64,000 nt of DNA, taken from an uncultured Dehalococcoidia bacterium. Its GTDB lineage: Bacteria > Chloroflexota > Dehalococcoidia > Lucifugimonadales > CATOSD01. Shown piece after piece: positions 1 through 8,296 of this stretch; position 1 is the first letter of the stretch; the number at the start of each line of letters is the position of its first letter. The DNA lies in assembly GCA_951812395.1 (NCBI GenBank), contig CATOSD010000002.1, positions 610,442 to 674,441 of the forward strand. Reading direction: 5' to 3'. The translations under genes were made by a program, and so were the position numbers. A model generated the notes under the pieces. It was not told the origin of the DNA. It did not search any database and saw only the letters and a list, made by a program, of their open reading frames with translations.

Positions 1-1389
1 CGCCGTGTTGATCTCGCCGGACGTGTAAAGAAAGCCGCCGTCGCCCTGTATGCTCACCGCCGGCCTGTCGGGCCGTCCCAGCTTCGTGCCTAGCCCCACG
101 CAGTAGCCCATGCCGAGGCCTCCCTGATCGGAGTAGTTGAACATGGTGCGCGGCAGCTCGAAAGAGAGCCGGTCGTAGGACAGTCCGGGCGCGACGCCCG
201 CATCGATGGTGACCATGCTGTCCTGGGGCAGCACCCGGTCTAGCTCGGGATAAACCTGCTGGGGCATCATCGGATCCGCGCTGATGGCGTGCTCGGCCCG
301 CAGCCGTTCACGTCTCGCCGACGCGAGACCCTGCACTTCCCCGCGCCACGCGGGGTTGCTCCGGCCCTCCGGGAACCGGGACGTCAGCTCGTCCAGAAGC
401 TGCCCCGCGACGGCTCCGGCGTCGCCGACTATGCCCGCCGTGACAGGGAAGTTTCGGCCAATCTGCTGTGGGTCGTAGTCCACCTGCACTATGGTCGTCC
501 CCGGGGCTATGATGCTGTTGTTCCAGCCGGTCGTCTGCTGGTTGAGCCGGCAGCCGAGCGCGAGCACCACGTCCGCGCGGTGAATGGCCTGCGAGGCCTC
601 GCCGGAGCCGCGCCCGCCCGGCGGTCCGACGTACAGCGGGTGGCTGTTCGGCACGGCGTCGTGGTGGCCGTAGGACGGCACGAGCGCCATGTCCAACAGC
701 TCCGCCAGCCGCACCGCTCCGTCGGTGGCGCCGGACTCGATGACGCCGCCGCCGGCCAGCAGCAGCGGGCGCTCGGCGTTGGCCAGCAGATCGGCGGCGC
801 GCCGCACGGCCTCTGCGTCGCCCGGCGTGCGGGTGTTCACAGCGCGGTAGCTATCGGGCGGCTGGATGTCCCAGTCCACCTCCAAATCGTCCATCAGGTC
901 GCGAGGAATGTTGACGAACACGGGGCCTTGCGGCGGCGTGAGCGCCACCCGGAAGGCGTTGCGAAACGCCTCGGGGATGCGTTCGCTTTTGTTTACCTGC
1001 GTGGCCCAGTTGGTAATCGGCTTGAAAAGGCTTACGAGGTCGAACGCCTGCGTGCCGTCCCGTCCCACGAAGTCACGCGCGGTGTCGCCGCTGATTACGA
1101 CCACGGGCGCCCGCCCCTTGTATGCGAGCGACATCCCGGTTATGAGGTTTATCGTGCCCGGTCCGGACGTGGTAATGCATGCGGCGGGACGGCCGGTGGC
1201 CTTCGTGTAGCCATAGGCCATGAACGCCGCGCCCTCTTCGTGGCGCGTGTCCACGAACTTTATGTCGGAGCGGTCGTACATCTCGGTAACGATGCTGTTC
1301 GTCGTCAGCCCGACAAGCCCGAACGTGTACTCCACGCCCTCGGCGCGCAGCAGCTCGATTATCCCGTTGCCAGCGTTCATCCGCGCCAT
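1..1389 (-). CDS. Thiamine-diphosphate-dependent enzyme, acetolactate synthase-like (3' end outside window)
   Basis: The minus-strand frame is open for 463 codons and runs off the left edge, so the C-terminus is missing. It starts at ATG 1389 with GGAGG about 8 bases upstream. The N-terminal PYR-type domain has the cofactor glutamate context DTRHEEGAAFMAYG (about residues 47-60) and TTSGPGTIN; a central domain follows (GPVFVNIPRDLMDD, ALGCRLNQQTTGW), and the PP domain begins near the edge (MVTIDAGVAPGLSY, SIQGDGGFLYTSGE). Family members decarboxylate 2-oxo acids or form acetolactate. No regulatory subunit lies adjacent, so a catabolic decarboxylase or oxalyl-CoA-type role is as likely as branched-chain synthesis. 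It stands 52 bases from an amidohydrolase on the same strand. Confidence 0.88.
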   Translation of the reverse strand, partial: MARMNAGNGIIELLRAEGVEYTFGLVGLTTNSIVTEMYDRSDIKFVDTRHEEGAAFMAYGYTKATGRPAACITTSGPGTINLITGMSLAYKGRAPVVVISGDTARDFVGRDGTQAFDLVSLFKPITNWATQVNKSERIPEAFRNAFRVALTPPQGPVFVNIPRDLMDDLEVDWDIQPPDSYRAVNTRTPGDAEAVRRAADLLANAERPLLLAGGGVIESGATDGAVRLAELLDMALVPSYGHHDAVPNSHPLYVGPPGGRGSGEASQAIHRADVVLALGCRLNQQTTGWNNSIIAPGTTIVQVDYDPQQIGRNFPVTAGIVGDAGAVAGQLLDELTSRFPEGRSNPAWRGEVQGLASARRERLRAEHAISADPMMPQQVYPELDRVLPQDSMVTIDAGVAPGLSYDRLSFELPRTMFNYSDQGGLGMGYCVGLGTKLGRPDRPAVSIQGDGGFLYTSGEINTA

Positions 1390-1441
1390 GTCGACGCACC
1401 TCCGTCCTGGTTAGCCAATATCCGTGGGGCAGTGCCCGGTG

Positions 1442-2386
1442 CTACGCGATCCCGTAGATTCGGGCCGCGTTCCCGCCCAGCATCAGCCGCTTCTCTTCCT
1501 CCGAGAGTCCCAACCCAGCCGCCTCGTGCTCCTCGGGAACGCTCCTGTACATGTCCAGGTACCAGCCGTTGGAGGGCGACATGGGGTTGGTCCAGTCCGT
1601 CGCGTACATCACGCGCTCGGGGCCGAGCACGTCCACGGCGTTGCGCAGGTAGCGGTAGAACCGGCCCGGGTCGCGCTGCGCCATGCCCTGCCAGAGAGCG
1701 GTGTCGATGACGATGTTGCGATGGACCTCCGCGACAGCCAGCATTTCCTGGTACCAGCCGAAGCTGTTCCTGCTGTGGCCCACGCCGCCGTGTCCGGCGT
1801 GAATGGTGAGGCCGGGGAAGTCGATGCTGACTTCCTCCAGGTGCAGCGGATGGGCGTACTTGCTCAGCATCGGCGGCGTGGCGACCGGCCCTACGTGGAA
1901 CATCACCGGCACGCCGGCGTCCTCGAGTACTTCATAGATGGGATAGACTATCCGATCGTTGGGGTAGTAGCCGCCGGCGCAATAGAGCTTGAGGCCGCGC
2001 GCTCCCCACTCTGTTACCGCCTTGCGCACGAACCTGGCGGCATTGGGGCGGCGGGGGTCGATGCTTGCGCACCAGGTGATGCGGTCGGGGTGGGCGGCGG
2101 CGATCTCCGACGTGAGCCGGTTCTGCTCCTCGATGGGAACGGCGCTGTCCTGACCCGGCACTACGGCGCCATAGTCGACGCGAAAGACCAATGCCCTGTC
2201 CTGGCCGATCAGGTCCATTTCGGCGATCAGGCCGCTGGCGTCAGGGTCCCAGGTGCGCCGGACGAACTCCTGGGCCTCGTCGAGCGAGATGCCCCTTGCG
2301 CGGGCTGCGCTGGCGAGCGCGCGGTCCTGGTTCCACTGGGGGCGCCACCCCTCAGCCCACACGTGTACGTGGGCGTCGACTATCAT
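1442..2386 (-). CDS. Amidohydrolase family (ACMSD-like TIM barrel) metal-dependent hydrolase or decarboxylase
   Basis: This 314-residue protein begins MIVDAHVHVW, the HxH metal-binding motif that opens amidohydrolase-2 enzymes. Further metal or active-site His residues appear in VMFHVGP (mid-protein) and TIHAGHGGVGHSRNSF, and a late Asp in MYATDWTNPM, which is the usual order for this fold. Family members hydrolyse or decarboxylate small carboxylic acids. Substrate cannot be read from sequence. The gene follows the same strand as the TPP enzyme and probably precedes it in one transcript, suggesting a joint catabolic pathway. Confidence 0.88.
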   Translation of the reverse strand: MIVDAHVHVWAEGWRPQWNQDRALASAARARGISLDEAQEFVRRTWDPDASGLIAEMDLIGQDRALVFRVDYGAVVPGQDSAVPIEEQNRLTSEIAAAHPDRITWCASIDPRRPNAARFVRKAVTEWGARGLKLYCAGGYYPNDRIVYPIYEVLEDAGVPVMFHVGPVATPPMLSKYAHPLHLEEVSIDFPGLTIHAGHGGVGHSRNSFGWYQEMLAVAEVHRNIVIDTALWQGMAQRDPGRFYRYLRNAVDVLGPERVMYATDWTNPMSPSNGWYLDMYRSVPEEHEAAGLGLSEEEKRLMLGGNAARIYGIA

Positions 2387-2557
2387 GGATACCCCCTTGG
2401 CATGAGATTGGGACTAGCTGATTCGCGCCACATTATACACACCGGCCCGCGGTCGGTGTAACGATCGGGCCAAACTGGAACGGGCCGGACTCGAAATGTT
2501 AAACCTCTACTTCATAATGTCATGATATTATAAAGTACAACTTTAATTTTTCGAGAA

Positions 2558-3724
2558 GTGCCGGACTGCATGTACGACCGACTCCTCAATCTTCCGCCGC
2601 CCGGAACCGAGACCTTCTTCCTGTGGGGCCCGCGCCAGGTCGGGAAGAGCACACTTCTCAGACAGGCGTATCCGGACGCGCGTCAGATAGACCTGCTCAA
2701 GAGCGACGAGCTCCGCCGTTACGCTACGCACCCCGAGTTGCTCAGGCAGGAATTGGAAGCGGAGCCGCCAGACGCCACTCACCAGATTGTGATCGACGAG
2801 GTTCAGAAGGCGCCCGCGCTGCTGGACGAGGTGCACTGGCTGATCGAGAACAGAGGCCTGCACTTCGCGCTGTGCGGGTCGAGCGCTAGGAAAGTGCGGC
2901 GGGGCGCGGCGAACCTGTTGGGGGGACGCGCGCTCCGGTACGAGATGCGCGGCCTCACCGCTGGGGAGCTGGGCGACGCCTTCGATCTCGACCGGATGCT
3001 GAATCACGGCTATCTGCCGAGGATGTACGAGTCAAACCGGCCCAGGCGAATGCTGGACGCATACGTCGCGGACTACCTCAGGGAGGAGATAGCCGCCGAA
3101 GGACTCGTGCGCAATCTGCCGGCATTTTCCGACTTTCTGGACGCCGCCGCCCTGAGCGACTGCGAGATGGTGAACTTCGCCAACGTCGCCCGCGAGTGCG
3201 GCGTGTCCAACCCCACCGCCAAGGCATACTTCGGCATCCTGGAGGACACGCTGCTGGGGAATTGGCTTCCTACATACCGCAGGCGCCGCAAACGCAGGCT
3301 CACCGTCGCTTCCAAATTCTACTTTGCGGACGTTGGCGTCGTGAACAGGCTAGCGCGGCGGGGCGAACTGCTTCCCGGCTCCGAGCTGTACGGCAAGGCG
3401 TTCGAGAATTGGGTGTTCCACGAACTGTCCGCCTACGTCGAGTACGCCGACGTGGACACCCGGATGTCGTACTGGCGACTGCCGAGCGGTGTAGAAGTGG
3501 ACTTCCTGCTGGGGGACATCGACGTGGCAATAGAGGCCAAGGCGAGCCCGCGCATCAACCGGAGCCACCTTCGCGGTCTGAGAATCCTCGCGGACGAGCA
3601 CCCCGACGTCCGGAGGCGCATCGTCGTCAGCCTGGAGCCGCGCCCCCGCCGCACCGACGACGGCGTAGATATCCTGCCGGCCGCGACGTTCGCGAACCGC
3701 CTGTGGGCGGGGGAGTTGGTTTAG
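2558..3724 (+). CDS. AAA ATPase with DUF4143 domain
   Basis: A 388-residue protein with Walker A GPRQVGKSTLL near residues 24-34, Walker B-like IVIDEVQKAP about residue 78, and sensor-like FALCGSSARKVRRG. The C-terminal DUF4143 region ends with a nuclease-like pattern, EVDFLLGDIDVAIEAKAS, which resembles the D...ExK core of PD-(D/E)XK folds. Such ATPases are widespread in prokaryotic accessory genomes and their role is unknown. The GTG start at 2558 is chosen; ATG 2570 (MYDRLLN) is an equally good alternative. The 170 bases upstream are A/T-rich and probably hold the promoter. It is a single gene facing the amidohydrolase divergently. Confidence 0.85.
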   Translation: MPDCMYDRLLNLPPPGTETFFLWGPRQVGKSTLLRQAYPDARQIDLLKSDELRRYATHPELLRQELEAEPPDATHQIVIDEVQKAPALLDEVHWLIENRGLHFALCGSSARKVRRGAANLLGGRALRYEMRGLTAGELGDAFDLDRMLNHGYLPRMYESNRPRRMLDAYVADYLREEIAAEGLVRNLPAFSDFLDAAALSDCEMVNFANVARECGVSNPTAKAYFGILEDTLLGNWLPTYRRRRKRRLTVASKFYFADVGVVNRLARRGELLPGSELYGKAFENWVFHELSAYVEYADVDTRMSYWRLPSGVEVDFLLGDIDVAIEAKASPRINRSHLRGLRILADEHPDVRRRIVVSLEPRPRRTDDGVDILPAATFANRLWAGELV

Positions 3725-3760
3725 GCAGGAGATCCCGCTGGGCCATCGCCCCCATCCCAG

Positions 3761-3784
3761 CCTTCCCCCATCAAGGGGAAGGGA
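3761..3784. repeat. Small palindromic intergenic repeat (CCTTCCCC...GGGGAAGG type)
   Basis: The inverted repeat CCTTCCCC-CATCAA-GGGGAAGG sits between convergent genes and is preceded by CCCCCATCC. The same signature recurs elsewhere in this window (8.25, 17.8, 20.2, 46.4 and 61.4 kb). Confidence 0.7.
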
Positions 3785-3807
3785 CTTTAGGCATGAGGCG
3801 CCTCGAG

Positions 3808-4560
3808 CTACCAGAGAATCGTCAGCACGTACTCGGGCGGGAACTCCGAATCGTCGATCGGGTCGTCCGGTTCGATGTCGAAGCTCCTGAGTACGAAGTA
3901 GAGCTGGCGCAGGTGCTGCGTCGTGTGGCCCGCGATCAGGTCGAGCTGCTCTGCGCCGGTGCGCATGCCTTCGCCGCGAGTTTGCCGAAGCGAGTCGTGG
4001 TCTACGCCCGCCGCCCAGGCGCGCAGCTCCGCCGCGACCTCGACCCCGTAGTCCGCAATCTGGCCGAAGCTCTCGTAGGAGCGGCCGGGCAGGTCCATCG
4101 TCGCCTGGTCTTCCATGGGGAACACGCCCGTGTCCACGCCTCGCATTGTGCGTCCTATCATGTGGAAGATGTGGTAGCCGAACTCGCGCATGGGACGGTC
4201 GCGGTCCGGCGCCCGGTAGTCGAGCTTGTCGTCGGGCATCTGGCGCAGGGCGCGCTCCACGGCGACGGCGATCCTGTCCAGCAGCGGCAGCGTCTCGGAC
4301 GGGTCGCGCGGCTCGGACTCCATCCCCAGGTTGAGCGCCTTGGACAGCTCGTTGGGGCGGAAGCCCGCGATGCCCTTGCCGTCGATTACGGTGACCGGAA
4401 CCGTGCGGAAGCCCAGCTCGCGCAGCTCATCCAGCGCGCCGGGGCTGTTTTCGATGTCCCTGTCGAGGTAGGGAACGTTGTTGTTCGAAAGAAACTCTTT
4501 CGTTCGGGCACAGGTCGCTCAACCTATGCGCGCGTACACTCTGACTTCAGCTTCCAACAT
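3808..4560 (-). CDS. Glutaredoxin-like/DinB fusion with in-frame UGA, probable selenoprotein
   Basis: Read through the TGA at 4521-4519, the frame gives a 250-residue protein. Residues 1-79 form a glutaredoxin-like fold: beta-strand VRVYARIG, then U14-A-T-C17, then a helix, and the cis-proline context FRTVPVTVIDG at about 51-61. The UGA thus replaces exactly the first Cys of CxxC. Residues 80-250 are a DinB-like four-helix domain with candidate metal His at 130, 133, 212 and 216 (YHIFH, AGHTTQH). ATG 4560 has AAAGGA about 9 bases upstream. Conventional gene calling would start at 4323 and lose the redox domain. A hairpin directly after UGA supports Sec insertion. An alternative is a nonsense mutation or TGG/TGA sequencing error, but neither explains the exact motif position. 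Sec-insertion genes are not in the window. Confidence 0.8.
4486..4502 (-). promoter_or_regulatory. Bacterial SECIS-like hairpin after UGA
   Basis: In the mRNA sense a perfect 7-bp stem CGAAAGA/TCTTTCG closes a GTT loop. Its first loop base is G, 23 bases after the UGA (UGA at 4521-4519, stem from 4502). Bacterial SECIS elements are known to lie within the coding region just downstream of UGA with a G at the start of the apical loop. The element fits that description, but no structural computation was made. Confidence 0.6.
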
Positions 4561-4663
4561 AGGTTTTCGTCCTTTCACTCAGCCCTTCTTGTATGTTTGA
4601 GCATATGATACGCCAATACGGAATTGGCGTAAACGTCCTGATTTGGGAATCGCGCGGGGCGCC

Positions 4664-5179
4664 CTACCATGGCGTGCCGAAGCGTTCCCTGTGGGCGATA
4701 GTGGACATCTCCTTGCGGCGAACGCCCCGCCGCTTGAAGCCCTCCTGGCGGTAGCCGAACGGCAACAGGGAGACCAGCTCCACGTCCTCGGGGATGCCGA
4801 GCAGTTCTTTCACCGCCACCTGTTGCTCGGCCTGGCGGACGCCGACGAAGCAGGCACCCAGGCCCTCGGACCAGGCTACAATCTCCATCTGCTGGATGGC
4901 CCGGCCCGCGTCGAGATGGCCGCGCGGCGCGTCTCCCACCACGCAGACTGCGATCACCACCGGCGCGCCTGCGAGAAACGAGCCCTGGGTGGCGATCTCG
5001 CCCAGCCTGGCTATCGTGTCCGGCTCACGCACCACGACGAAGTGCCACGGCTGGGAGTCGCTGGAGCTGGGAGCCATCCGCCCGGCCTGGAGCAGCCTCC
5101 TCACAAGCTCCTCCGGCACGGGTTCGTCGGTGTAGTCCCTCACCGTCCGCCGGCTTATCACTGTCTGGTAAACGCTCAT
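4664..5179 (-). CDS. Nitroreductase family FMN oxidoreductase
   Basis: A 171-residue protein starting MSVYQTVISRRTVRDYTD at ATG 5179, with AAGGAG six bases upstream; a longer in-frame extension to 5332 lacks nitroreductase character. FMN-binding features are SRRTVRDY at residues 9-16, PSSSDSQPWHFVVV mid-protein, and the C-terminal LPFGYRQEGFKRR. Members reduce nitro compounds, quinones or flavins using NAD(P)H. It lies about 100 bases upstream of the glutaredoxin-DinB fusion on the same strand, so the two may be co-transcribed redox genes. Substrate is unknown. Confidence 0.9.
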   Translation of the reverse strand: MSVYQTVISRRTVRDYTDEPVPEELVRRLLQAGRMAPSSSDSQPWHFVVVREPDTIARLGEIATQGSFLAGAPVVIAVCVVGDAPRGHLDAGRAIQQMEIVAWSEGLGACFVGVRQAEQQVAVKELLGIPEDVELVSLLPFGYRQEGFKRRGVRRKEMSTIAHRERFGTPW

Positions 5180-5300
5180 GCTTTCTCCTTCTGGTGGTTG
5201 CAGATACGGTCGCGGGTGGAAGCGCCAGCATCTCCCGCTATGTTGTACAATCCTAAGCCGCAAGCCACACGTTACGCAAACACCGCGATTGGAAGAAGCC

Positions 5301-6173
5301 ATGACCACACCGAAGAAGACCCCGGACGGCATCGAGATACCACCGCCCGGACCGGACGACGTCCTGTACGAGAAGGCCGACGTCTACGCTCGCATCGTGC
5401 TGAACAGGCCGACCATCCTCAACGCCATGAACAGGAACGTGCAGCGGCTACTGCTCGCGGCGTTCGAGCGCGCGGAAGCGGACGACGACGTGAAGGTCGT
5501 CGTGCTAACCGGCGCCGGCAGGGCATTCTCGGCCGGCGGCGATCTGTACGCCTACCTATACCCGGACGACGATCCTGCGCCGAGCGGTGTCGACGTGCAG
5601 ATGAAGATATGGTCGTTTCCCAAGCCGGTGATCGCCGCGGTGCGCGGCCACGCCGTCGGCCAGGCTTGCGAACTCGCCGGCGTGTGCGACTTCACCATCG
5701 CCGCCGAGGGCGCCCGTCTCGGTGAAATACACATCCGCCACGGGTTCCCGCCGCCCGTGCTGATTACGCCGTTCCTGGTGTCGATGAAGAATGCCAAGGA
5801 GCTTCTGATGCTCGGCGAGCAGATTGACGCTCAGGAGGCGCTGCGCATGGGGCTGGTAAACCGCGTGGTGCCGTCCGAGTCGCTGGACGCGGAGGCGGAG
5901 GCGATGGCCCGCAAACTGGCGGCACTGCCGCAGACGACCGTGCGTTTGAACAAGCTCCTCGTCAACCGCGCATACGAGCTGATGGGACTCCGCGCCGCGC
6001 TGGCCTACAGGGACGTGCCGGAGATCGCCGCCGTCGCGGACGCCACGCGCGGGGACGAGGTTGCCACTTCGCGGCTAGCACTGCTGCACGAGGCGGGCTG
6101 GTCGGCGTTCCTAAGCACGCGCGACGCCATGTACCGAGAGCGGCCCGCCGACGGTGGTACGGACGGCGAGTAG
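5301..6173 (+). CDS. Enoyl-CoA hydratase/isomerase family protein
   Basis: A 290-residue crotonase-fold protein. The start at ATG 5301 (MTTPKKTPDG) is chosen because the open frame upstream lacks family similarity. The oxyanion-hole pattern is seen in GAGRAFSAGGDLYAYL (about residues 70-86) and the second motif in RGHAVGQACELAGVCDFTIA. A glutamate in GEIHIRHGF occupies the usual second catalytic position. The N-terminal extension of about 25 residues is Pro/Asp-rich. It is divergent from the nitroreductase and convergent with the LLM oxidoreductase. Probable role: acyl-CoA hydration or isomerisation in carboxylic-acid catabolism; substrate unknown. Confidence 0.9.
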   Translation: MTTPKKTPDGIEIPPPGPDDVLYEKADVYARIVLNRPTILNAMNRNVQRLLLAAFERAEADDDVKVVVLTGAGRAFSAGGDLYAYLYPDDDPAPSGVDVQMKIWSFPKPVIAAVRGHAVGQACELAGVCDFTIAAEGARLGEIHIRHGFPPPVLITPFLVSMKNAKELLMLGEQIDAQEALRMGLVNRVVPSESLDAEAEAMARKLAALPQTTVRLNKLLVNRAYELMGLRAALAYRDVPEIAAVADATRGDEVATSRLALLHEAGWSAFLSTRDAMYRERPADGGTDGE

Positions 6174-6191
6174 AGGGCCGCTCCACGCCGG

Positions 6192-7217
6192 CTAAATCAT
6201 CCCGAACTCTTTGGCCACCAACTCGTAGGACTTGACCCGGTCGGCGAAGTCGTAGCACATCGTCACTATTCCCACGTCCGTGGTCTTGTACTCGGCGGCC
6301 AGAGCCTCGATGCGCTCGCGTACTTCCGGCGGCTCGCCGTCGACGTAGTTCGCCTTGAGCGACTCGATGTAGGCCAGCTCCTGCGGGTCGTATTCGTATT
6401 CCCGCGCCTCCTCGATGCTGGGCACGCCCGTGCGGTATCCCTGGACGGACTTCACTCTGGCGAGATTGCGGCTGAGCGCGAGCTCCTCCGCCTTCTCTTT
6501 GGTCTCGGCGCACAGCACCTGCAGGGTCACGTTCACCAGCGGCTCCTTCAGGTACTCGGACGGCTTGAAATTGGCGCGGTACATGTCGGCAATCATCGGA
6601 CCGTGCTCGACCGACAGGCCGAAGAAGTGGGCGTAGCTGAACGGCAGCCCCATGTCCGCGGCCATCGCGGCGCTGTCGACGCGGGAGCCGAGCAGCCACA
6701 CCTGCGGCGCGGTGGAGATACCGGGGCCTGCGCGCACCACGGCGAACGGGTGCTCTTCCTCGAGGCTGTCGTTGAGATAGCCGAGCAGGTCGACCACCTG
6801 CCGCGGGTAGTGGCGCACGTCGTTGGGCGGGCGCGGGTAGGACAGCGCCGCGTTGGTGCGCTGGTCGCTGCCGGGAGCGCGCCCCACACCCAGGTCGATG
6901 CGGCCGGGGTAGAGCGCCTCCAGCACGCGGAAGTTCTCGGCCACCTTCAGCGAGCTGTAGTGGGGCAGCATGACGCCCGCGGAGCCGACGCGAATGGAAG
7001 AGGTGTTGGCGAGGATCTGCCCGACCATGATTTCGGGGCTGGTGCCGGCGAGATTGCCGAGGTTGTGGTGCTCGGTTACCCAGTAGCGGGCGAATCCGAA
7101 CGACTCGGCGGCCTGCGCGAGGGCGATGGTCTCTCGCAGCGCGTCGCCTGCGGCGCCGCCGCTGCGGACGGGCGACTGGTCGACGACGCTAAGGGTGTAC
7201 TTGGGATCAGTCGTGAT
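6192..7217 (-). CDS. LLM-class flavin-dependent oxidoreductase (luciferase-like monooxygenase)
   Basis: The protein has the LLM hallmark LSVVDQSPVRSGG at the N-terminus, FARYWVTEHHNLGNLAG, and SIRVGSAGVMLPHYSSLKVAENFRVL split over the following barrel strands. The family expects only a few residues before LSVVDQSP. That point coincides with codon ATC at 7217, preceded by AGGAGG six bases upstream. No ATG/GTG/TTG lies there; the nearest alternative is TTG 7265. I give 7217 as the end on this evidence, giving 341 residues. Such enzymes oxidise organic substrates with FMNH2 or F420. It sits between two enoyl-CoA hydratase genes on the opposite strand. Confidence 0.87.
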   Translation of the reverse strand: MTTDPKYTLSVVDQSPVRSGGAAGDALRETIALAQAAESFGFARYWVTEHHNLGNLAGTSPEIMVGQILANTSSIRVGSAGVMLPHYSSLKVAENFRVLEALYPGRIDLGVGRAPGSDQRTNAALSYPRPPNDVRHYPRQVVDLLGYLNDSLEEEHPFAVVRAGPGISTAPQVWLLGSRVDSAAMAADMGLPFSYAHFFGLSVEHGPMIADMYRANFKPSEYLKEPLVNVTLQVLCAETKEKAEELALSRNLARVKSVQGYRTGVPSIEEAREYEYDPQELAYIESLKANYVDGEPPEVRERIEALAAEYKTTDVGIVTMCYDFADRVKSYELVAKEFGMI

Positions 7218-7401
7218 GTGGGGCCTCCTGTGGCATTCGCGCCTCTCCGCGCGGGCCGGTTTCAATGTATCACAGCGCCCCTCCGTGGTGAAGTTTGGGG
7301 TGGGTCCCAAAGTTGACACGGCCCGAAAACAGGCCATATACTCGCGGCATCTCGAGGGCGCGGTCCAGGCGTCCGCGGCACGTTCCCCAAAGGAGGCGGC
7401 T

Positions 7402-8190
7402 ATGCCGGTCTCGACCCCTACAATCAAGTACGAAAAGCGCAATCGTATCGCCTACATAACGCTCAACCGCCCGGAAGTGCTGAACGCGCTGAGCAGGGAG
7501 TTGAGCGCGGGGCTGCGCGAGGCGCTCGAGGACTTCCGCGACGACAAGGACGCGCTTGTGGCCATCATGACGGGCGAGGGCGGTCGCGCCTTCTCCGCCG
7601 GCATGGACCTGAAGGAGCGCGCCTCGCTGGACGCCAAAGGCGAGCGCCGTTCCCCTACAAGAAGGGGAGGTGGCTCCTTCATCGACCTGGAGGTGTTCAA
7701 ACCCATCATCGCCGCCATCGACGGCTTCTGCGTCGCGGGCGGCCTGGAGCTGTCGCTACAGTGCGACATGCGCATCGCCACCGCCAAGTCTGAGTTCGGG
7801 CTGCCCGAGCCGCGCTGGAGCCTGACCGCCGGCTACGGTCTGCACAACCTTTCGCGCATGATCCCGCTTGGCGAGGCGCTGAGCATGCAGCTCCGCGGCC
7901 ACCGCATCAACGCCGAGCGCGCATACCAGATCGGCCTGATACAGGAGGTCGTGCCGGACCGCGAGACGCTGTTCGAAAGGGCGGAGGCCTACGCCGAGGA
8001 GGTGAAGCTGTGCGCCCCGCTCGCCGTGCAGGCCATCAAGCAGATCGTGTACTACGGACGCAACCTGCCAGTCGAGTACTCGCAGAAGATCGCCGGGCCG
8101 CTGAACGCGTGGGTGCAGGCGTCCCCGGACAGCGTCGAGGGCCCAAAGGCATTCTCGGAAAAGCGAGCGCCGGTGTGGCAGTCGGGCTGA
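7402..8190 (+). CDS. Enoyl-CoA hydratase/isomerase family protein
   Basis: A 262-residue crotonase-fold protein beginning MPVSTPTIKYEKRN at ATG 7402 with AGGAGG upstream. It carries GGRAFSAGMDLKERAS (oxyanion hole), DGFCVAGGLELSLQCDMRIA, and FGLPEPRWSLTAGYGLHNL, all in family order and spacing. The protein is close to the typical length of about 260. A charged insertion after the first motif (KGERRSPTRRGGG) is unusual and contains a small palindrome-like ACAAGAAGGGG stretch at DNA level. Role: acyl-CoA hydration or isomerisation, substrate unknown. A cupin gene and gamma-glutamyltransferase follow on the same strand. Confidence 0.9.
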   Translation: MPVSTPTIKYEKRNRIAYITLNRPEVLNALSRELSAGLREALEDFRDDKDALVAIMTGEGGRAFSAGMDLKERASLDAKGERRSPTRRGGGSFIDLEVFKPIIAAIDGFCVAGGLELSLQCDMRIATAKSEFGLPEPRWSLTAGYGLHNLSRMIPLGEALSMQLRGHRINAERAYQIGLIQEVVPDRETLFERAEAYAEEVKLCAPLAVQAIKQIVYYGRNLPVEYSQKIAGPLNAWVQASPDSVEGPKAFSEKRAPVWQSG

Positions 8191-8249
8191 CCTCGAGTAG
8201 ATTATCCACGAAGAACACCACAACAAGACCAATGAAACCGCCAAAGTCC

Positions 8250-8270
8250 CTTCTCCCCTGGCGGGAGAAG
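8250..8270. repeat. Small palindromic intergenic repeat
   Basis: CTTCTCCCC-TGGC-GGGAGAAG followed by GTTAGGATGAAGGGG, the same arrangement as the copies at 20.2 and 46.4 kb. It separates the enoyl-CoA hydratase from the cupin gene. Confidence 0.65.
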
Positions 8271-8296
8271 GTTAGGATGAAGGGGAAGCAACAAGT

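Noticed and set aside
289-1710. 473-codon plus-strand open frame over the TPP enzyme
   Set aside because: The minus strand encodes a continuous TPP enzyme with motifs and a ribosome-binding site; the plus frame has only skewed composition and spans two minus-strand genes.
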